From assembly GCF_018457165.1 (NCBI RefSeq), contig NZ_JAFMNX010000001.1, positions 372,001 through 436,000 on the forward strand: a stretch of DNA of 64,000 nt, written 5' to 3'. The notes beneath the pieces are model-generated. The model was not told the DNA's origin, ran no database searches, and saw only the letters and a list, made by a program, of their open reading frames with translations. Numbering within the stretch: the stretch's first letter is position 1; the number at the start of each line of letters is the position of its first letter. The translations under genes and the position numbers were made by a program. Origin of the DNA: Tianweitania aestuarii. Lineage in GTDB: Bacteria > Pseudomonadota > Alphaproteobacteria > Rhizobiales > Rhizobiaceae. Shown here piece by piece: positions 1 through 8,995 of this stretch.

Positions 1-203
1 TTGCCCGCGGGCAAACGCTGCGCCGCGCGATCAACCTCCTGATCCTGACCGGAGCAAAGCTCGCAATCCTGACCGTGCTGATTGCCGAAGCCGCTGACCC
101 CGCTATCCTCACGCTGTGGTTGAACGGCGGGTTTGCGCTGCTTTACGGGATCTCGGCCGTGCTGACCTACACGGCACTGCGCAAACCCGCCAAGCTGATC
201 TAG
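1..203 (+). CDS. C-terminal end of an integral membrane protein, possibly a polysaccharide flippase (partial)
   Basis: Only the last 66 residues are in the window, read from position 3 to the TAG at 201-203. They hold two strongly hydrophobic stretches, one around LILTGAKLAILTVLIA and one around FALLYGISAVLTYTAL, followed by a basic tail ending KPAKLI. This is the pattern of the last two membrane helices of a polytopic inner-membrane protein. Because the next genes are surface-polysaccharide glycosyltransferases, a Wzx/MATE-type exporter is a reasonable guess, but no family motif is visible in the piece seen. The stop codon overlaps the stop of the convergent gene on the other strand in a shared CTAG. 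Confidence 0.6.
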   Translation, partial: ARGQTLRRAINLLILTGAKLAILTVLIAEAADPAILTLWLNGGFALLYGISAVLTYTALRKPAKLI

Positions 204-1111
204 GCGAGGTCGAGCGTTGCGCGGATCTGGTTGATGTCCGTGCCGGTAAAGGACTGGATGCCGATCGCCACCTGATGTGCGGCCATGCCCCGCACGAAAT
301 CCCGCAGACCGCCGGCCGAGAGTTCCGGCCCGAACCAGTATACACGGCAAAGCTCGCGGTCGCTGTGGTAGTGGTGCTCCAGGCCCTCAATCTCGTCGAC
401 ATAGCGGCCATAGATCGTGCATTCGGAAAACTGGCGCTGCGAGCCCAGCACCTCCACCCAATGGCGGCCATGAACGGCTTCGATCCGCTCGCACATCGCG
501 CGGATGCTTTGCCGGCGCCATGAAATCAGCGTGACGATGTAGTCATGTGGTGACAGGGTCGGCGGCTCGATGCCGAGCGCAAGGGCTGCGTTGGGCGACC
601 AGCGGAAATGCTCGCGCCGCTTGCTCTTGGCAAGACCGTCATCGCGGCGGAACAACTGGAGCTTGCTTCCGCGCCACATGCTCCGGCAATCGAAGTCCCT
701 GATGAAGGCGACATCGGAATCGACATAGATCAGCGCATCTTCTTCGATCGCCGCGTGCAAAGCGATGCGGCGAAGCTGCTGCACATGCCAGCCGCGAAGC
801 GGCATGGTGCGGGTGCTCAGCCAGATGCGCTTGGTGAAAAGGCTGGTGGGATCGGGCAGCGCATGCAGCCAGGATGGCAGCAGATCGCGTTCATCGACAA
901 TCGTGCGCTTCGGTCCCTGCAGCTGCCGGAATAGCTGAACGTCGTTATGCGCTACCAGAATGTAGTGATGCGCCATGTTGGTGACATGCGCGTCGATCGT
1001 TTCGCAAAGCAGACGACAGCGTTCGAAGTCCGGCCCGTAGCTCGCCGTTACGATGGCAGCGCTTTGACCCGGTGCTGTCGTGTTCACGATGCCAGGCTGG
1101 CTGTTGGTCAC
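200..1111 (-). CDS. DUF6492-type putative glycosyltransferase
   Basis: The protein has 303 residues when started at the GTG at 1111. That start overlaps the stop of the upstream WecG-like gene as GTGA, the arrangement expected of translational coupling, so it is preferred over more upstream in-frame starts that would run through the neighbour. The sequence contains IVTASYGPDFERCRLLCETI near the N-terminus and a YVDSDVAFIRDF segment, an aspartate-rich motif like the DxD of GT-A-fold nucleotide-sugar transferases, then W-rich and H-rich segments. This resembles the DUF6492 family found in bacterial polysaccharide loci, whose substrate is unknown. It is the last gene of a minus-strand run with the WecG-like and GT4 genes. 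A role in transferring a sugar to a surface glycan is inferred from fold-like motifs and context. Confidence 0.65.
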   Translation of the reverse strand: MTNSQPGIVNTTAPGQSAAIVTASYGPDFERCRLLCETIDAHVTNMAHHYILVAHNDVQLFRQLQGPKRTIVDERDLLPSWLHALPDPTSLFTKRIWLSTRTMPLRGWHVQQLRRIALHAAIEEDALIYVDSDVAFIRDFDCRSMWRGSKLQLFRRDDGLAKSKRREHFRWSPNAALALGIEPPTLSPHDYIVTLISWRRQSIRAMCERIEAVHGRHWVEVLGSQRQFSECTIYGRYVDEIEGLEHHYHSDRELCRVYWFGPELSAGGLRDFVRGMAAHQVAIGIQSFTGTDINQIRATLDLA

Positions 1112-1890
1112 GAGCGCCCACCAAGCGGCAGACGCTGCCGCATCACGCGCCAAAGAAAGGCCGGCACGCCCAGAACATAGCGCCGGAACAGGCGGCGCGG
1201 CTCCACGGCGAGGCGATAAACCCATTCCATCCGCATGTTGCGCACCATCACCGGTGCGCGCGGCACCGCACCGCTGACGAGATCAAACAGTGCACCCACC
1301 GCGATCGGCAGGGTGCAATGATCCGCCGTGAGATGATCGGCGATCCACAGCTCCTGACGGGGCACGCCCATAGCGACGAACAGCACGTCCGGCTTCAGCG
1401 CGGCGAGATCGGCGAGGATGGTTTGTTCCTGCTTCTTGTCAAAGAAGCCATCATGGATGAACACATAGCGGTGCTGCGGCGCCAGCTTGGTGAAGTAAAC
1501 CACCGCGCTTTCGGCACTCTTGCGGCTGGCCCCGAGCAGCGCCACCGTCATTGGCGTCTTTGCTTTCACCAGCCAGTCCGGCACGAAGTCGGTGCCATTG
1601 AGATTGGCCGGAAACGCCGAGCCGTGCAGAACGGATGAGGCGATGTCGACACCGATGCCATCCGGCAAAACCACGAAGTCCCTGAGGATGGCGGCATAGC
1701 GGGTGTTGCCAGCAGTCAGGTTCGCGTTATGCGCGTTCATGAAGCCGACGCGGGTGAAGCGTTTCTCGCTGACGGCCCGATCGAGCAGGTCGATCGCTTC
1801 CTGCCAGCCGAGTGCCGCAACGGGCGTGCCCAGGATGTCGCGGGTCGGCAGGGTGGCAAGGAAAGCAGGCGAGGAAGGTAGGATTGTCAC
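1108..1890 (-). CDS. WecG/TagA/CpsF family glycosyltransferase
   Basis: At 260 residues it has the usual length of the family (GT26). Seen motifs are FMNAHNANL near residue 50, LPDGIGVDIAS near 75, LNGTDFVPDW near 95, LFVAMGVPRQELW near 170, AVGALFDLVSGAVPRAP near 197, and the basic C-terminal MRMEWVYRL..EPRRLFRRY signature. Family members transfer ManNAc, ManNAcA or related sugars from UDP donors onto lipid-linked intermediates at the cytoplasmic membrane. The donor cannot be fixed from sequence alone, although a wecB-type epimerase that would make UDP-ManNAc is encoded at 45488-46585. It overlaps both neighbours by four bases (ATGA at 1887-1890, GTGA at 1108-1111), so the three genes probably form one transcription unit. 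Confidence 0.9.
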   Translation of the reverse strand: MTILPSSPAFLATLPTRDILGTPVAALGWQEAIDLLDRAVSEKRFTRVGFMNAHNANLTAGNTRYAAILRDFVVLPDGIGVDIASSVLHGSAFPANLNGTDFVPDWLVKAKTPMTVALLGASRKSAESAVVYFTKLAPQHRYVFIHDGFFDKKQEQTILADLAALKPDVLFVAMGVPRQELWIADHLTADHCTLPIAVGALFDLVSGAVPRAPVMVRNMRMEWVYRLAVEPRRLFRRYVLGVPAFLWRVMRQRLPLGGRS

Positions 1891-3062
1891 GCTGCCTGTC
1901 TCCGGAGGGCGAACGACAAGGCGGCCAATCCTCGTAGGATCTGCCGGTCCATCGCTGTCATCTGCGCTGCATGGAAGCCGCGCCCGTCACCCTCTGGCAG
2001 GCGCAGACGCGTGGCATGGGTGAGGGCAAGCGCAAAGGCTGCTGGATCATCAGCCACGGTGCAGTTTTCCGGCACATCGGCAATGCCGCGCAGGGAAGAG
2101 CGCGTGGCTACCGCCGGCATTCCGAGTTCGAAGGTCTCGATCGTCTTCAACTGCACTCCGCTTCCTGCCTGGCTGATCAGCGGAATGACCTTGGCGCCGC
2201 GCACGAAGTCGGTCGCGTCCTTAACCCGCCCGACGAATTGCACACCGGGATGATCGGAGCGCAAGCCTGGCGGTGCATGGCCGGCGATCTTCACCGTCAT
2301 ATCGTCGGGCAGATGAGGCACGACGCGCTGGAGGAACCAGTCGAGGCCGATCCGGTTCGGCTGCCATGTCCAGGTGCCGATCAGCGCCAGATCATAGGTG
2401 GGCTGGCGTGAGGGGAGCGGGGCGGGCGCCGTTTTGCGTGTGGTCAGCGGCAGGGTGGCGGATAGACGATCATCCGCTATCCCGAGCGGCGCACGATCGT
2501 CTTCGGCGAGCGTGAACACGAAATCGGCCTGGCCGCACAGCTTTGCTTCAAGCTGCTTCAGGAGCCGGGCCTCGCGCGTGTAAAGCAGCCGTTCCACAAG
2601 GGAGCGGGCCGCCGCCGCGTTTTCCGTCGCGGATTGATGCTCGACATTATGCGCCACGAAGATCGATGGCTTGTTTCGAAACAGCTCCGGATAAGCGCCG
2701 GCAAGCGTCACGCCGTTCAGCACATAGCCGTCGAAAGGCTCCAGCTTCTGCAAGGCCTGGCGCACACGCGCTTCACCGGCCTTGCGCAGTTTCACCGAAG
2801 AGAAGGTGTGGCCTTCAACGATGGCGCGCCCCAGCCATAAAAGGCGCTGTTTGGCGGAGGCTGTATGGGTCTGCACATCCACGGAGCCGAGAAGCACGGT
2901 GTTGTCCGGATCGATCGGTTGCTTGCCCGGCCAGGTGAAGCCCACGACACTGACCTTGACGCCCGCGCGACGCAGACCATCGATGATCGCGGCATTCGCG
3001 ATCTCATAGCCGGTTGTGAGTGTTCCATCGGGAACGAGCGACGTCACGAAGACCAGATGCAT
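1887..3062 (-). CDS. Glycosyltransferase, GT4-like (GT-B fold)
   Basis: This 391-residue protein starts MHLVFVTSLVPDG and continues with GYEIANAAIIDGLRRAGVKV, the typical beta-strand and nucleotide-loop opening of a GT-B glycosyltransferase. The C-terminal half has LALIGTWTWQPNRIGLDWFL, VKIAGHAPPGL and FVGRVKDATDFVRGAKVIPLISQAGSGV-like segments (donor-sugar Rossmann domain) and the ETFELGMPAVAT motif carrying the conserved glutamate. It is the first gene of the three-gene minus-strand unit and overlaps the WecG-like gene by ATGA. It would act at the cytoplasmic face of the inner membrane on a lipid-linked glycan. The sugar specificity is not readable. A 226-bp divergent region separates it from the GT2 gene on the other strand. 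Confidence 0.85.
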   Translation of the reverse strand: MHLVFVTSLVPDGTLTTGYEIANAAIIDGLRRAGVKVSVVGFTWPGKQPIDPDNTVLLGSVDVQTHTASAKQRLLWLGRAIVEGHTFSSVKLRKAGEARVRQALQKLEPFDGYVLNGVTLAGAYPELFRNKPSIFVAHNVEHQSATENAAAARSLVERLLYTREARLLKQLEAKLCGQADFVFTLAEDDRAPLGIADDRLSATLPLTTRKTAPAPLPSRQPTYDLALIGTWTWQPNRIGLDWFLQRVVPHLPDDMTVKIAGHAPPGLRSDHPGVQFVGRVKDATDFVRGAKVIPLISQAGSGVQLKTIETFELGMPAVATRSSLRGIADVPENCTVADDPAAFALALTHATRLRLPEGDGRGFHAAQMTAMDRQILRGLAALSFALRRQAA

Positions 3063-3288
3063 TCCACTCGTCCTGTTTCCACCGTCCTATTTTGGCGCAA
3101 TGAACGCTTGTTTAAACCATAGCTGCAAAAAGACTGCCAATCGCAGAACTTACCTGTTGGCAGGGCTTCTGTCGTTTGTTGTTTAACCCTTCCTCAAGGG
3201 AAGCGGGTGCATGCACCTTGAGCAAGGGTTTGCCATTGTGCCGGACGGCGGAGATATGCCCGAGCCAGAGGCAAAGAGGAGTTGGGGT
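3063..3288. promoter_or_regulatory. Divergent intergenic region between two polysaccharide transcription units
   Basis: This stretch separates the minus-strand GT4 unit from the plus-strand GT2 gene and must carry both promoters. A 7-bp inverted repeat, CTGCCAA at 3134-3140 and TTGGCAG at 3157-3163, has a 16-base spacer and could be an operator. A small hairpin CTTCC-TCAA-GGGAAG lies near 3188-3203. The region is visibly more AT-rich than the flanking genes. No promoter hexamers are assigned with confidence. Confidence 0.4.
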
Positions 3289-4281
3289 ATGAACGCGTCC
3301 GGAATCCTGCCTGGCATTTCGCTCGTCGCGCGCTCGCCTCACCCCGTTGAAGGCATCGAGGCGGTCGTGATCTGCCCGACCTTTCGCCGTCCCGACCATG
3401 TTCTGAAGACACTGCAATCCCTCAAGGCGCAGGAAACCGTACGCCGCTTCGCCGTGATCATCATGGAAAACGAGGCGGAAGGCCGCGAAGGCGCTGCCGT
3501 GGCCGCGCCCTTGTTTGAAGCCGGCGACATGCAGGGCATGGTGGTGATCGCGCATGATCGCGGCAATTGCTGCGCCTACAATGCCGGTCTTCAAACCGCG
3601 CTCCAGCATTATCCCGACTTCCGTCATGTCCTGATAATCGACGATGATGAAGTCGCCGATATTCATTGGGTCGAACGCATGATTGCTGCGGCCGATCGCT
3701 TCGGTGCAGATCTCGTGGGCGGTCCGCAGCATCCGGTTTTCGTCAATCCCGGCAAGAGCCGCTTCGAAAAGCACCCGGTGTTCAAGCCGACGCATCAAAA
3801 AAGCGGGCTCGTTCCGGTGCTGTATTCCTCCGGCAACCTGCTGATCGGCAAGCATGTGCTGCAGGCGCTCGACCAGCCCTTCTTCGATCCGCGCTTCAAC
3901 TTCCTGGGCGGTGGCGACTCCGATCTGCTCAGCCGCTGCGCCGCCAAGGGCTTCAAGCTCGCCTGGTGCGAGGAAGCCTGCGTGTATGAAACGGTTCCCG
4001 AACGCCGCCTTCAGGCTGACTGGATCCGAGCGCGCTCCTTGCGTAACGGCGTGATCTCCACCTTGGTGGAAAAGCGCAAGCGCGCCGAAGAGCCGTTCGG
4101 CGAGGCAAGGACCTTTGCCAAGAGCACGGCGCTGCTTGCTGCCGCTCCGTTTCGGGCCGCACGCGATGTCGCGAAAGGCTCGGTGGTGACGGGACAATAC
4201 CGGCTTTACATTGCACTTGGCCGCGTGCTGGCTCATTTTGGCTATCAGAATGAGCAATATCGGCAGCCTGAAAAGAACTGA
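3289..4281 (+). CDS. Glycosyltransferase family 2 protein
   Basis: A 330-residue protein is obtained from ATG 3289, chosen because a GAGGAG ribosome-binding site lies about eight bases upstream; an earlier in-frame start at 3211 has no such signal. The opening VVICPTFRRPDHVLKTLQSL and the LIIDDDEVADIHWVERMI segment (DDD-like metal/nucleotide motif near residue 120) are typical of GT2 GT-A-fold enzymes. GGPQHPVF, FNFLGGGDSDLLSRC (the ED/GDSD acceptor-loop region) and WIRARSLRNG follow, as in many inverting transferases. The next gene, an O-antigen ligase-like protein, overlaps its 3' end by 32 bases, so the two are probably cotranscribed. It is likely to add a sugar to a lipid-linked repeat unit; donor unknown. 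Confidence 0.88.
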   Translation: MNASGILPGISLVARSPHPVEGIEAVVICPTFRRPDHVLKTLQSLKAQETVRRFAVIIMENEAEGREGAAVAAPLFEAGDMQGMVVIAHDRGNCCAYNAGLQTALQHYPDFRHVLIIDDDEVADIHWVERMIAAADRFGADLVGGPQHPVFVNPGKSRFEKHPVFKPTHQKSGLVPVLYSSGNLLIGKHVLQALDQPFFDPRFNFLGGGDSDLLSRCAAKGFKLAWCEEACVYETVPERRLQADWIRARSLRNGVISTLVEKRKRAEEPFGEARTFAKSTALLAAAPFRAARDVAKGSVVTGQYRLYIALGRVLAHFGYQNEQYRQPEKN

Positions 4282-5569
4282 TCCTTCTTTCGCGACCATT
4301 CGCGAAGAGATCGTCCACGCCTTTCCGGCTCATCGCATCGCAATGCTGCTGGCGATGGCGATCTTTGCCGCGCTTCTCATTTCGTTCAGGCCGTTCACGC
4401 CGGCCGGCCAGGCGGATGCGGGTGGCGATTTCGTCAATCAGGCGGGTTACGGCTGCGTGGCGCTTGGCGCGATCTTCGGCTTGTTCTGTTATGTGGATCG
4501 ACGTGTCGCATCCGCGCTGCTCAGTCCCTGGTGGTTGATCCTTCTCGCGTTGTTGTTCGTTTCCGTGTCCAACGCGCTCGATCCAGGACAGGCCCTGCGC
4601 GCCGTGTTGTTCACGATCGTGGGCATTCTCGGCATGGCGGCGGTGCTGACCTTGCCGCGTGGTGCCGATGCCTTTTCCCATGTTCTGGCCTGGGTCAGCC
4701 TCGGCGTTGTCGCGTATTGCTACATCGGCCTTGTGATCTATCCGGATATCGCGATCACGCCGGTGGACAATTTCGAGCCGCAGAATGCGGGCTCATGGCG
4801 CGGTTTGTATGCGCACAAGAACATCGCCGGCCCGGTGATGGCCTGTTTGAGCTTTGCCGGCATCTACCTCTTTCGGCGCGGCTGGCAGGCGGCGGGTGCG
4901 GTTCTCTTCGTCACGGCCTTCTTCTTTTTGTTCAAGACGGACTCCAAGACCACCACCGGCCTTGCACCCATCGCCATCCTGTTCGTTGCCGGTCCGACTC
5001 TGTTCGGACTGCGCGGATTGACGACGTTTCTACTGGTCGGCTCCGTCGCAAGTGCCGCTCTCCTGACGCTCGGCATGGTGTTCATCGAACCGGTCAAGGC
5101 GCTGATGCAGCAGCTCTTTCCGGATCTGACCTATACCGGCCGCACCACGATCTGGGAGTTCGCCGGCCAGATGATCGCCAAGCGGCCTTGGAGCGGCTAC
5201 GGGCTGGAAAGCTTCTGGACGACGCGCATCGTGTCCGAGCAGTTCCAACCCTTTGATCGCGCTTGGGATCTCGGCTCCATCGTGCATGGCCATAACGGTT
5301 ACATCGATGTGGCGCTGTCGATCGGCGTGCCCGGGCTTCTGATCGCAATCGTCGCCTTCGTTCTGGCGCCGGCGCGTGATTTCGCCCGCACGCCTTTGAA
5401 GCGCGAAAACGTCTTGCTCGCCGATTTCTTCATGATGATCGTGCTTTTCACCTGCCTCAACGCCTTTCTTGAAAGCTTCTTTTTCCGCCGTGCCGATCCG
5501 GTCTGGCTGTTGTTCGTGTTCGGGGTGCTTGGGTTGCGGATGACGGCGCGGTTTCCCGTAAAGGCGTGA
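4250..5569 (+). CDS. O-antigen ligase / ExoQ-like polymerase family membrane protein
   Basis: This 439-residue protein, counted from ATG 4250, has about ten hydrophobic segments, beginning IAMLLAMAIFAALLISF. The periplasmic-loop region carries the Wzy_C signature: GRTTIWEFAGQMI, WSGYGLESFW and then HGHNGYIDVALSIGVPGLL, in which the conserved HNxY histidine is visible. This family includes WaaL ligases and ExoQ-type polymerases, which join undecaprenyl-linked glycans in the periplasm. The 32-base overlap with the upstream GT2 gene and the GT cluster support a polysaccharide role. Sequence alone does not separate ligase from polymerase. No strong ribosome-binding site is seen, so translation may depend on coupling to the upstream gene. 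Confidence 0.85.
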   Translation: MSNIGSLKRTDPSFATIREEIVHAFPAHRIAMLLAMAIFAALLISFRPFTPAGQADAGGDFVNQAGYGCVALGAIFGLFCYVDRRVASALLSPWWLILLALLFVSVSNALDPGQALRAVLFTIVGILGMAAVLTLPRGADAFSHVLAWVSLGVVAYCYIGLVIYPDIAITPVDNFEPQNAGSWRGLYAHKNIAGPVMACLSFAGIYLFRRGWQAAGAVLFVTAFFFLFKTDSKTTTGLAPIAILFVAGPTLFGLRGLTTFLLVGSVASAALLTLGMVFIEPVKALMQQLFPDLTYTGRTTIWEFAGQMIAKRPWSGYGLESFWTTRIVSEQFQPFDRAWDLGSIVHGHNGYIDVALSIGVPGLLIAIVAFVLAPARDFARTPLKRENVLLADFFMMIVLFTCLNAFLESFFFRRADPVWLLFVFGVLGLRMTARFPVKA

Positions 5570-5621
5570 CACGAAGGGTTGTTCGCGGTTATTGCCGCTG
5601 AAACAAACGGGAGTTCTTGGA

Positions 5622-6437
5622 ATGGCGATCGACCTCATCCTCGCCGGTTGCGGCAATATGGGCTATGCGATGCTCGCGGGTTGGGTGAAGGCCGGCCGCA
5701 TTCCGGCGGCGCGGGTTGCGGTGGTCGAACCCAATGAAAGCCTGCGGGCGCGGGCTCAGATGCTGGGCGTCTCGGTTTACGCGGATGCCGTTGAAATTCC
5801 TGCGGATTGTCAGCCCAAGCTGGTGATTTTCGCGGTAAAGCCGCAGGTCATGAAAGCTGTTGTGCCGGCCTATCAGCGCTTCGCGGAAATGGGCGCGGCG
5901 ATCCTCAGCATTGCGGCCGGAACGCCGGTTGCCGTGTTCGAAAGCCTGCTCGGATCGGATGCTGCGGTGATCCGCTGCATGCCCAACACGCCGGCTGCCA
6001 TCGGCAAAGGCATGCTGGTTCTGTTCTCCAACGCGCATGTGACGGAAGACCAGGACACCTTCGTGCGCGACCTGATTTCGGCAAATGGCGCGGTCGCAAC
6101 GATCCCAAATGAGGATTTGATGGACGCGGTTACGGCCGTTTCGGGGTCCGGCCCGGCCTATATCTTCCACTTCATCGAAGCTTTGACGGCAGCCGGGGAA
6201 GCCGCCGGGCTTCCATCCGATGTCGCCAAGCTTCTCGCCATGCAGACGGTTTATGGCGCGGGCGCACTGGCAGCCGACAGCGAGGAAGAACCGGGCAAGC
6301 TGCGCGAAAACGTCACCAGCCCGAATGGGACGACGGCCGCCGCACTCGACGTGCTGATGGGAGGCGACCGGTTGAAGACGCTTCTGGTGGAAGCGGTCGA
6401 TGCCGCCAAGAAGCGCAGCATCGAGCTGCGCGACTAG
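5622..6437 (+). CDS. proC: Pyrroline-5-carboxylate reductase
   Basis: ProC reduces 1-pyrroline-5-carboxylate to L-proline with NAD(P)H in the cytosol, the last step of proline synthesis. The 271-residue protein is of standard length. It opens with the Rossmann dinucleotide-binding motif LILAGCGNMGYAMLAGW, has FAVKPQVMKAVV and VIRCMPNTPAAIGKG in the middle, and ends with the family signature AVSGSGPAYIFHFIEAL plus ENVTSPNGTTAAALDVL near the C-terminus. The ATG at 5622 is preceded by GGGAG, whereas the in-frame TTG at 5592 is less convincing. It lies 52 bases after the ligase-like gene and converges with edd across only nine bases, so it may be transcribed separately from the polysaccharide genes. 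Confidence 0.96.
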   Translation: MAIDLILAGCGNMGYAMLAGWVKAGRIPAARVAVVEPNESLRARAQMLGVSVYADAVEIPADCQPKLVIFAVKPQVMKAVVPAYQRFAEMGAAILSIAAGTPVAVFESLLGSDAAVIRCMPNTPAAIGKGMLVLFSNAHVTEDQDTFVRDLISANGAVATIPNEDLMDAVTAVSGSGPAYIFHFIEALTAAGEAAGLPSDVAKLLAMQTVYGAGALAADSEEEPGKLRENVTSPNGTTAAALDVLMGGDRLKTLLVEAVDAAKKRSIELRD

Positions 6438-6446
6438 GCTCGTGTT

Positions 6447-8273
6447 CTAGGCGGCGACGCCGAAGCTCGAGGCACCTTCGTCGGCGCGCAAAGCGAGCTG
6501 GCGGAAGCCGGCGAACAGGTCGCGGCCCATCCCGAAGCTGTTGGCGCTGAGGTCCGGCACTTCGACCGGGCGTTCCGCCAGATCTTCGGCTGAAACGAGC
6601 ACTTCCAGCGTTCCGGCTTCGCCGTCGAGCCGGATCATGTCGCCGTTCTGGATGCGGCCGATCACACCGCCATCGAGCGCTTCCGGCGTGACGTGGATCG
6701 CCGCCGGCACCTTGCCGGAGGCGCCCGACATGCGGCCGTCGGTGACGAGCGCGACATGACGACCGCGATCCTGCAGAACGCCGAGCACGGTGGTGAGGCG
6801 GTGCAGTTCCGGCATGCCGTTGGCCTTGGGGCCCTGGAAGCGCACCACCGCGATGAAGTCGCGGTCGAGTTCGCCGGTCTTGAAGGCCTGGTTCAACTCT
6901 TCCTGGCTGTCGAACACGATGGCCGGCGCTTCAACGAAGCGCTTTTCCGGCTTCACGGCCGAAGTCTTGATGATCGCGTGGCCAAGATTGCCCTTGAGCA
7001 CTTTGAGGCCACCGGTTGCCTGGAACGGCTTCGGAGCGGTGGTCAGCACCTTTTCGTTGCCGCTGACGGCAGGCGCCGGTTCGCGCGACACGGTGCCATC
7101 GGCATTGAGCTTAGGATCGATCGTGTAGGACCGCAGACCTTCTCCCCAGACGGTGCGGACATCCTCGTGGAGATAGCCGGCATCGAGCAGTTCGCGGATC
7201 AGGAAGCCCATGCCTCCGGCTGCGTGGAAGTGGTTGATGTCGGCCAGACCGTTCGGATAAACGCGCGCCAAAAGCGGCACCGTGTCCGAAAGGTCCGAGA
7301 TGTCCTGCCAGGTCAGCTTGATGCCGGCAGCCGCGGCCATCGCGATCAGGTGGATCGTGTGGTTGGTGGAGCCGCCGGTCGCATGGAGGCCGACGATCGC
7401 GTTCACGATCGAGCGTTCATCGATCATCTTGCCGGCCGGCGTGAAGTCGTTGCCGAGTGCCGTGATCGCAAGAGCGCGCTGGGCGGCTTCGCGGGTCATC
7501 GCGTCACGCAGCGGCGTGCCGGGATTGACGAAAGACGAGCCTGGAATATGCAGGCCCATGATCTCCATCATCATCTGATTGGAGTTGGCGGTGCCGTAGA
7601 AGGTGCAGGTGCCGGGGCTATGATAGGACTTGGATTCCGCTTCGAGCAGCTCGGCGCGGCCGACCTTGCCTTCGGCATAAAGCTGGCGCGTCTTCGCCTT
7701 TTCGTCGTTGGGCAGACCGGAAGGCATCGGGCCGGCGGGAATGAACACGGCCGGCAGATGGCCGAAGGTCATGGCCGCAATCATCAGACCGGGCACGATC
7801 TTGTCGCAGATGCCGAGGTAAACGGCCGCATCGAACATGTTGTGCGACAGGCCGATACCGGCGGCCATCGCAATCACGTCGCGCGAAAACAAGGACAGTT
7901 CCATGCCGGGCTGGCCTTGCGTGACGCCGTCGCACATGGCGGGAACGCCACCAGCGACCTGCGCCACGCCACCGGCGTCAGTGGCGGCCTGGCGGATGAG
8001 CTGCGGATAGGTCTCGTAAGGCGCATGCGCCGACAGCATGTCGTTATAGGCGGTGATGATACCGAGATTGGCGACCGTGTCGCCCTTCAGGGCGTTTTTG
8101 GGCGAGGGGGCGCAGGCGGCAAAGCCATGCGCGAGGTTGCCGCAAGACAGGACGGAGCGGTTCACGCCCTTGCTGACGGCTGCATCGAGGCGGTCGAGAT
8201 AGGGTTCGCGGCTCGGCTTGGAGCGTTCGCGGATGCGGTCGGTGATGGCTGCGACGTCGCTGCGGACAGTCAT
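6447..8273 (-). CDS. edd: Phosphogluconate dehydratase
   Basis: Edd dehydrates 6-phosphogluconate to 2-keto-3-deoxy-6-phosphogluconate in the Entner-Doudoroff pathway. The 608-residue length fits Edd rather than the shorter IlvD. The IlvD/Edd signature is present: [18 protein letters not shown] with its cluster cysteine near residue 155, GICDKIVPG near 220, and [20 protein letters not shown], giving the expected cysteines for the [4Fe-4S] cluster. The C-terminal swivel part carries [18 protein letters not shown]. The ATG overlaps the stop of pgl by four bases (ATGA), placing it third in the operon zwf-pgl-edd. The aldolase gene eda, which would complete the pathway, is not in the window. Confidence 0.97.
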   Translation of the reverse strand: MTVRSDVAAITDRIRERSKPSREPYLDRLDAAVSKGVNRSVLSCGNLAHGFAACAPSPKNALKGDTVANLGIITAYNDMLSAHAPYETYPQLIRQAATDAGGVAQVAGGVPAMCDGVTQGQPGMELSLFSRDVIAMAAGIGLSHNMFDAAVYLGICDKIVPGLMIAAMTFGHLPAVFIPAGPMPSGLPNDEKAKTRQLYAEGKVGRAELLEAESKSYHSPGTCTFYGTANSNQMMMEIMGLHIPGSSFVNPGTPLRDAMTREAAQRALAITALGNDFTPAGKMIDERSIVNAIVGLHATGGSTNHTIHLIAMAAAAGIKLTWQDISDLSDTVPLLARVYPNGLADINHFHAAGGMGFLIRELLDAGYLHEDVRTVWGEGLRSYTIDPKLNADGTVSREPAPAVSGNEKVLTTAPKPFQATGGLKVLKGNLGHAIIKTSAVKPEKRFVEAPAIVFDSQEELNQAFKTGELDRDFIAVVRFQGPKANGMPELHRLTTVLGVLQDRGRHVALVTDGRMSGASGKVPAAIHVTPEALDGGVIGRIQNGDMIRLDGEAGTLEVLVSAEDLAERPVEVPDLSANSFGMGRDLFAGFRQLALRADEGASSFGVAA

Positions 8274-8992
8274 GACACTTCGCCTTTCTTTGGCGCCCAG
8301 TAGATGTGGAGCGGCGTGGCCGCATGAAGAAGCACGGCGCTGATGGGCTTCTCCTGCGGGTTGGGTTGCGCCAGGGCCGCTTCGAAAACGCCGCGCTTTT
8401 CCTGGCCTTCGATGTGCAGGGCGAGAAGACCGGCTGAAAGCAGAAGCGGCAGGGTAAGGGTGAGACGCGGTTCATCCGCGCTGGGAGCCGTAACAGCCGC
8501 CACGCGGCGCGTTGCGGAGGGATCGGTGACATCAACCAGTTCGGGCGAGTCCGGGAAAAACGAGGCCGTATGGCCATCGCCGCCCATTCCAAGCACTACC
8601 ACGTCGAAGGGCAGCGACAGGTCGGCCACCGCACGGTCTGCCTGATCGGCGGCTTCATTCGGGGTGGCCGTGTCGTGGTAAAGCGGCGTGAAGCGAGCAT
8701 CCGCCGCCTTGCCCGTCAACAGATTGTCGCGGATGAGCTTTTCGTTGGAGCGCTCCGAGGAAACCGGCACGAAGCGCTCATCCACCGGCACCACCACGAC
8801 CTTCGACCAATCGAGATCGTGCTGCGCCAAGCGGCGGAAGAAGGGTGCCGGTGTGGTGCCGCCGGACAGGGCAAGCAGCGCATGACCGCGCTGGCTGATC
8901 GCGACCTTCAGGAAATTCGCGACGTCCTCGGCGAACTGCTCGGCGAGCTGTTCGGGCGATGCGAAATCGTGCCAGCGTGGATCCACTGTCAT
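8270..8992 (-). CDS. pgl: 6-phosphogluconolactonase
   Basis: Pgl hydrolyses 6-phosphogluconolactone made by Zwf. The 240-residue protein is a NagB/DevB-type lactonase: [19 protein letters not shown] (phosphate loop) near residue 35, [28 protein letters not shown] near 65, and [21 protein letters not shown] near 130, with the GGDGHT catalytic histidine. The last residues ([11 protein letters not shown]) overlap the edd start by ATGA, and three bases separate it from the end of zwf, so the order zwf-pgl-edd is tightly coupled and should be read from one promoter upstream of zwf. Confidence 0.96.
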   Translation of the reverse strand: MTVDPRWHDFASPEQLAEQFAEDVANFLKVAISQRGHALLALSGGTTPAPFFRRLAQHDLDWSKVVVVPVDERFVPVSSERSNEKLIRDNLLTGKAADARFTPLYHDTATPNEAADQADRAVADLSLPFDVVVLGMGGDGHTASFFPDSPELVDVTDPSATRRVAAVTAPSADEPRLTLTLPLLLSAGLLALHIEGQEKRGVFEAALAQPNPQEKPISAVLLHAATPLHIYWAPKKGEVS

Positions 8993-8995
8993 GGT

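Noticed and set aside
6693-8303. A 536-residue plus-strand open frame opposite edd
   Set aside because: edd has its catalytic cysteines and signatures on the other strand; this frame has none.
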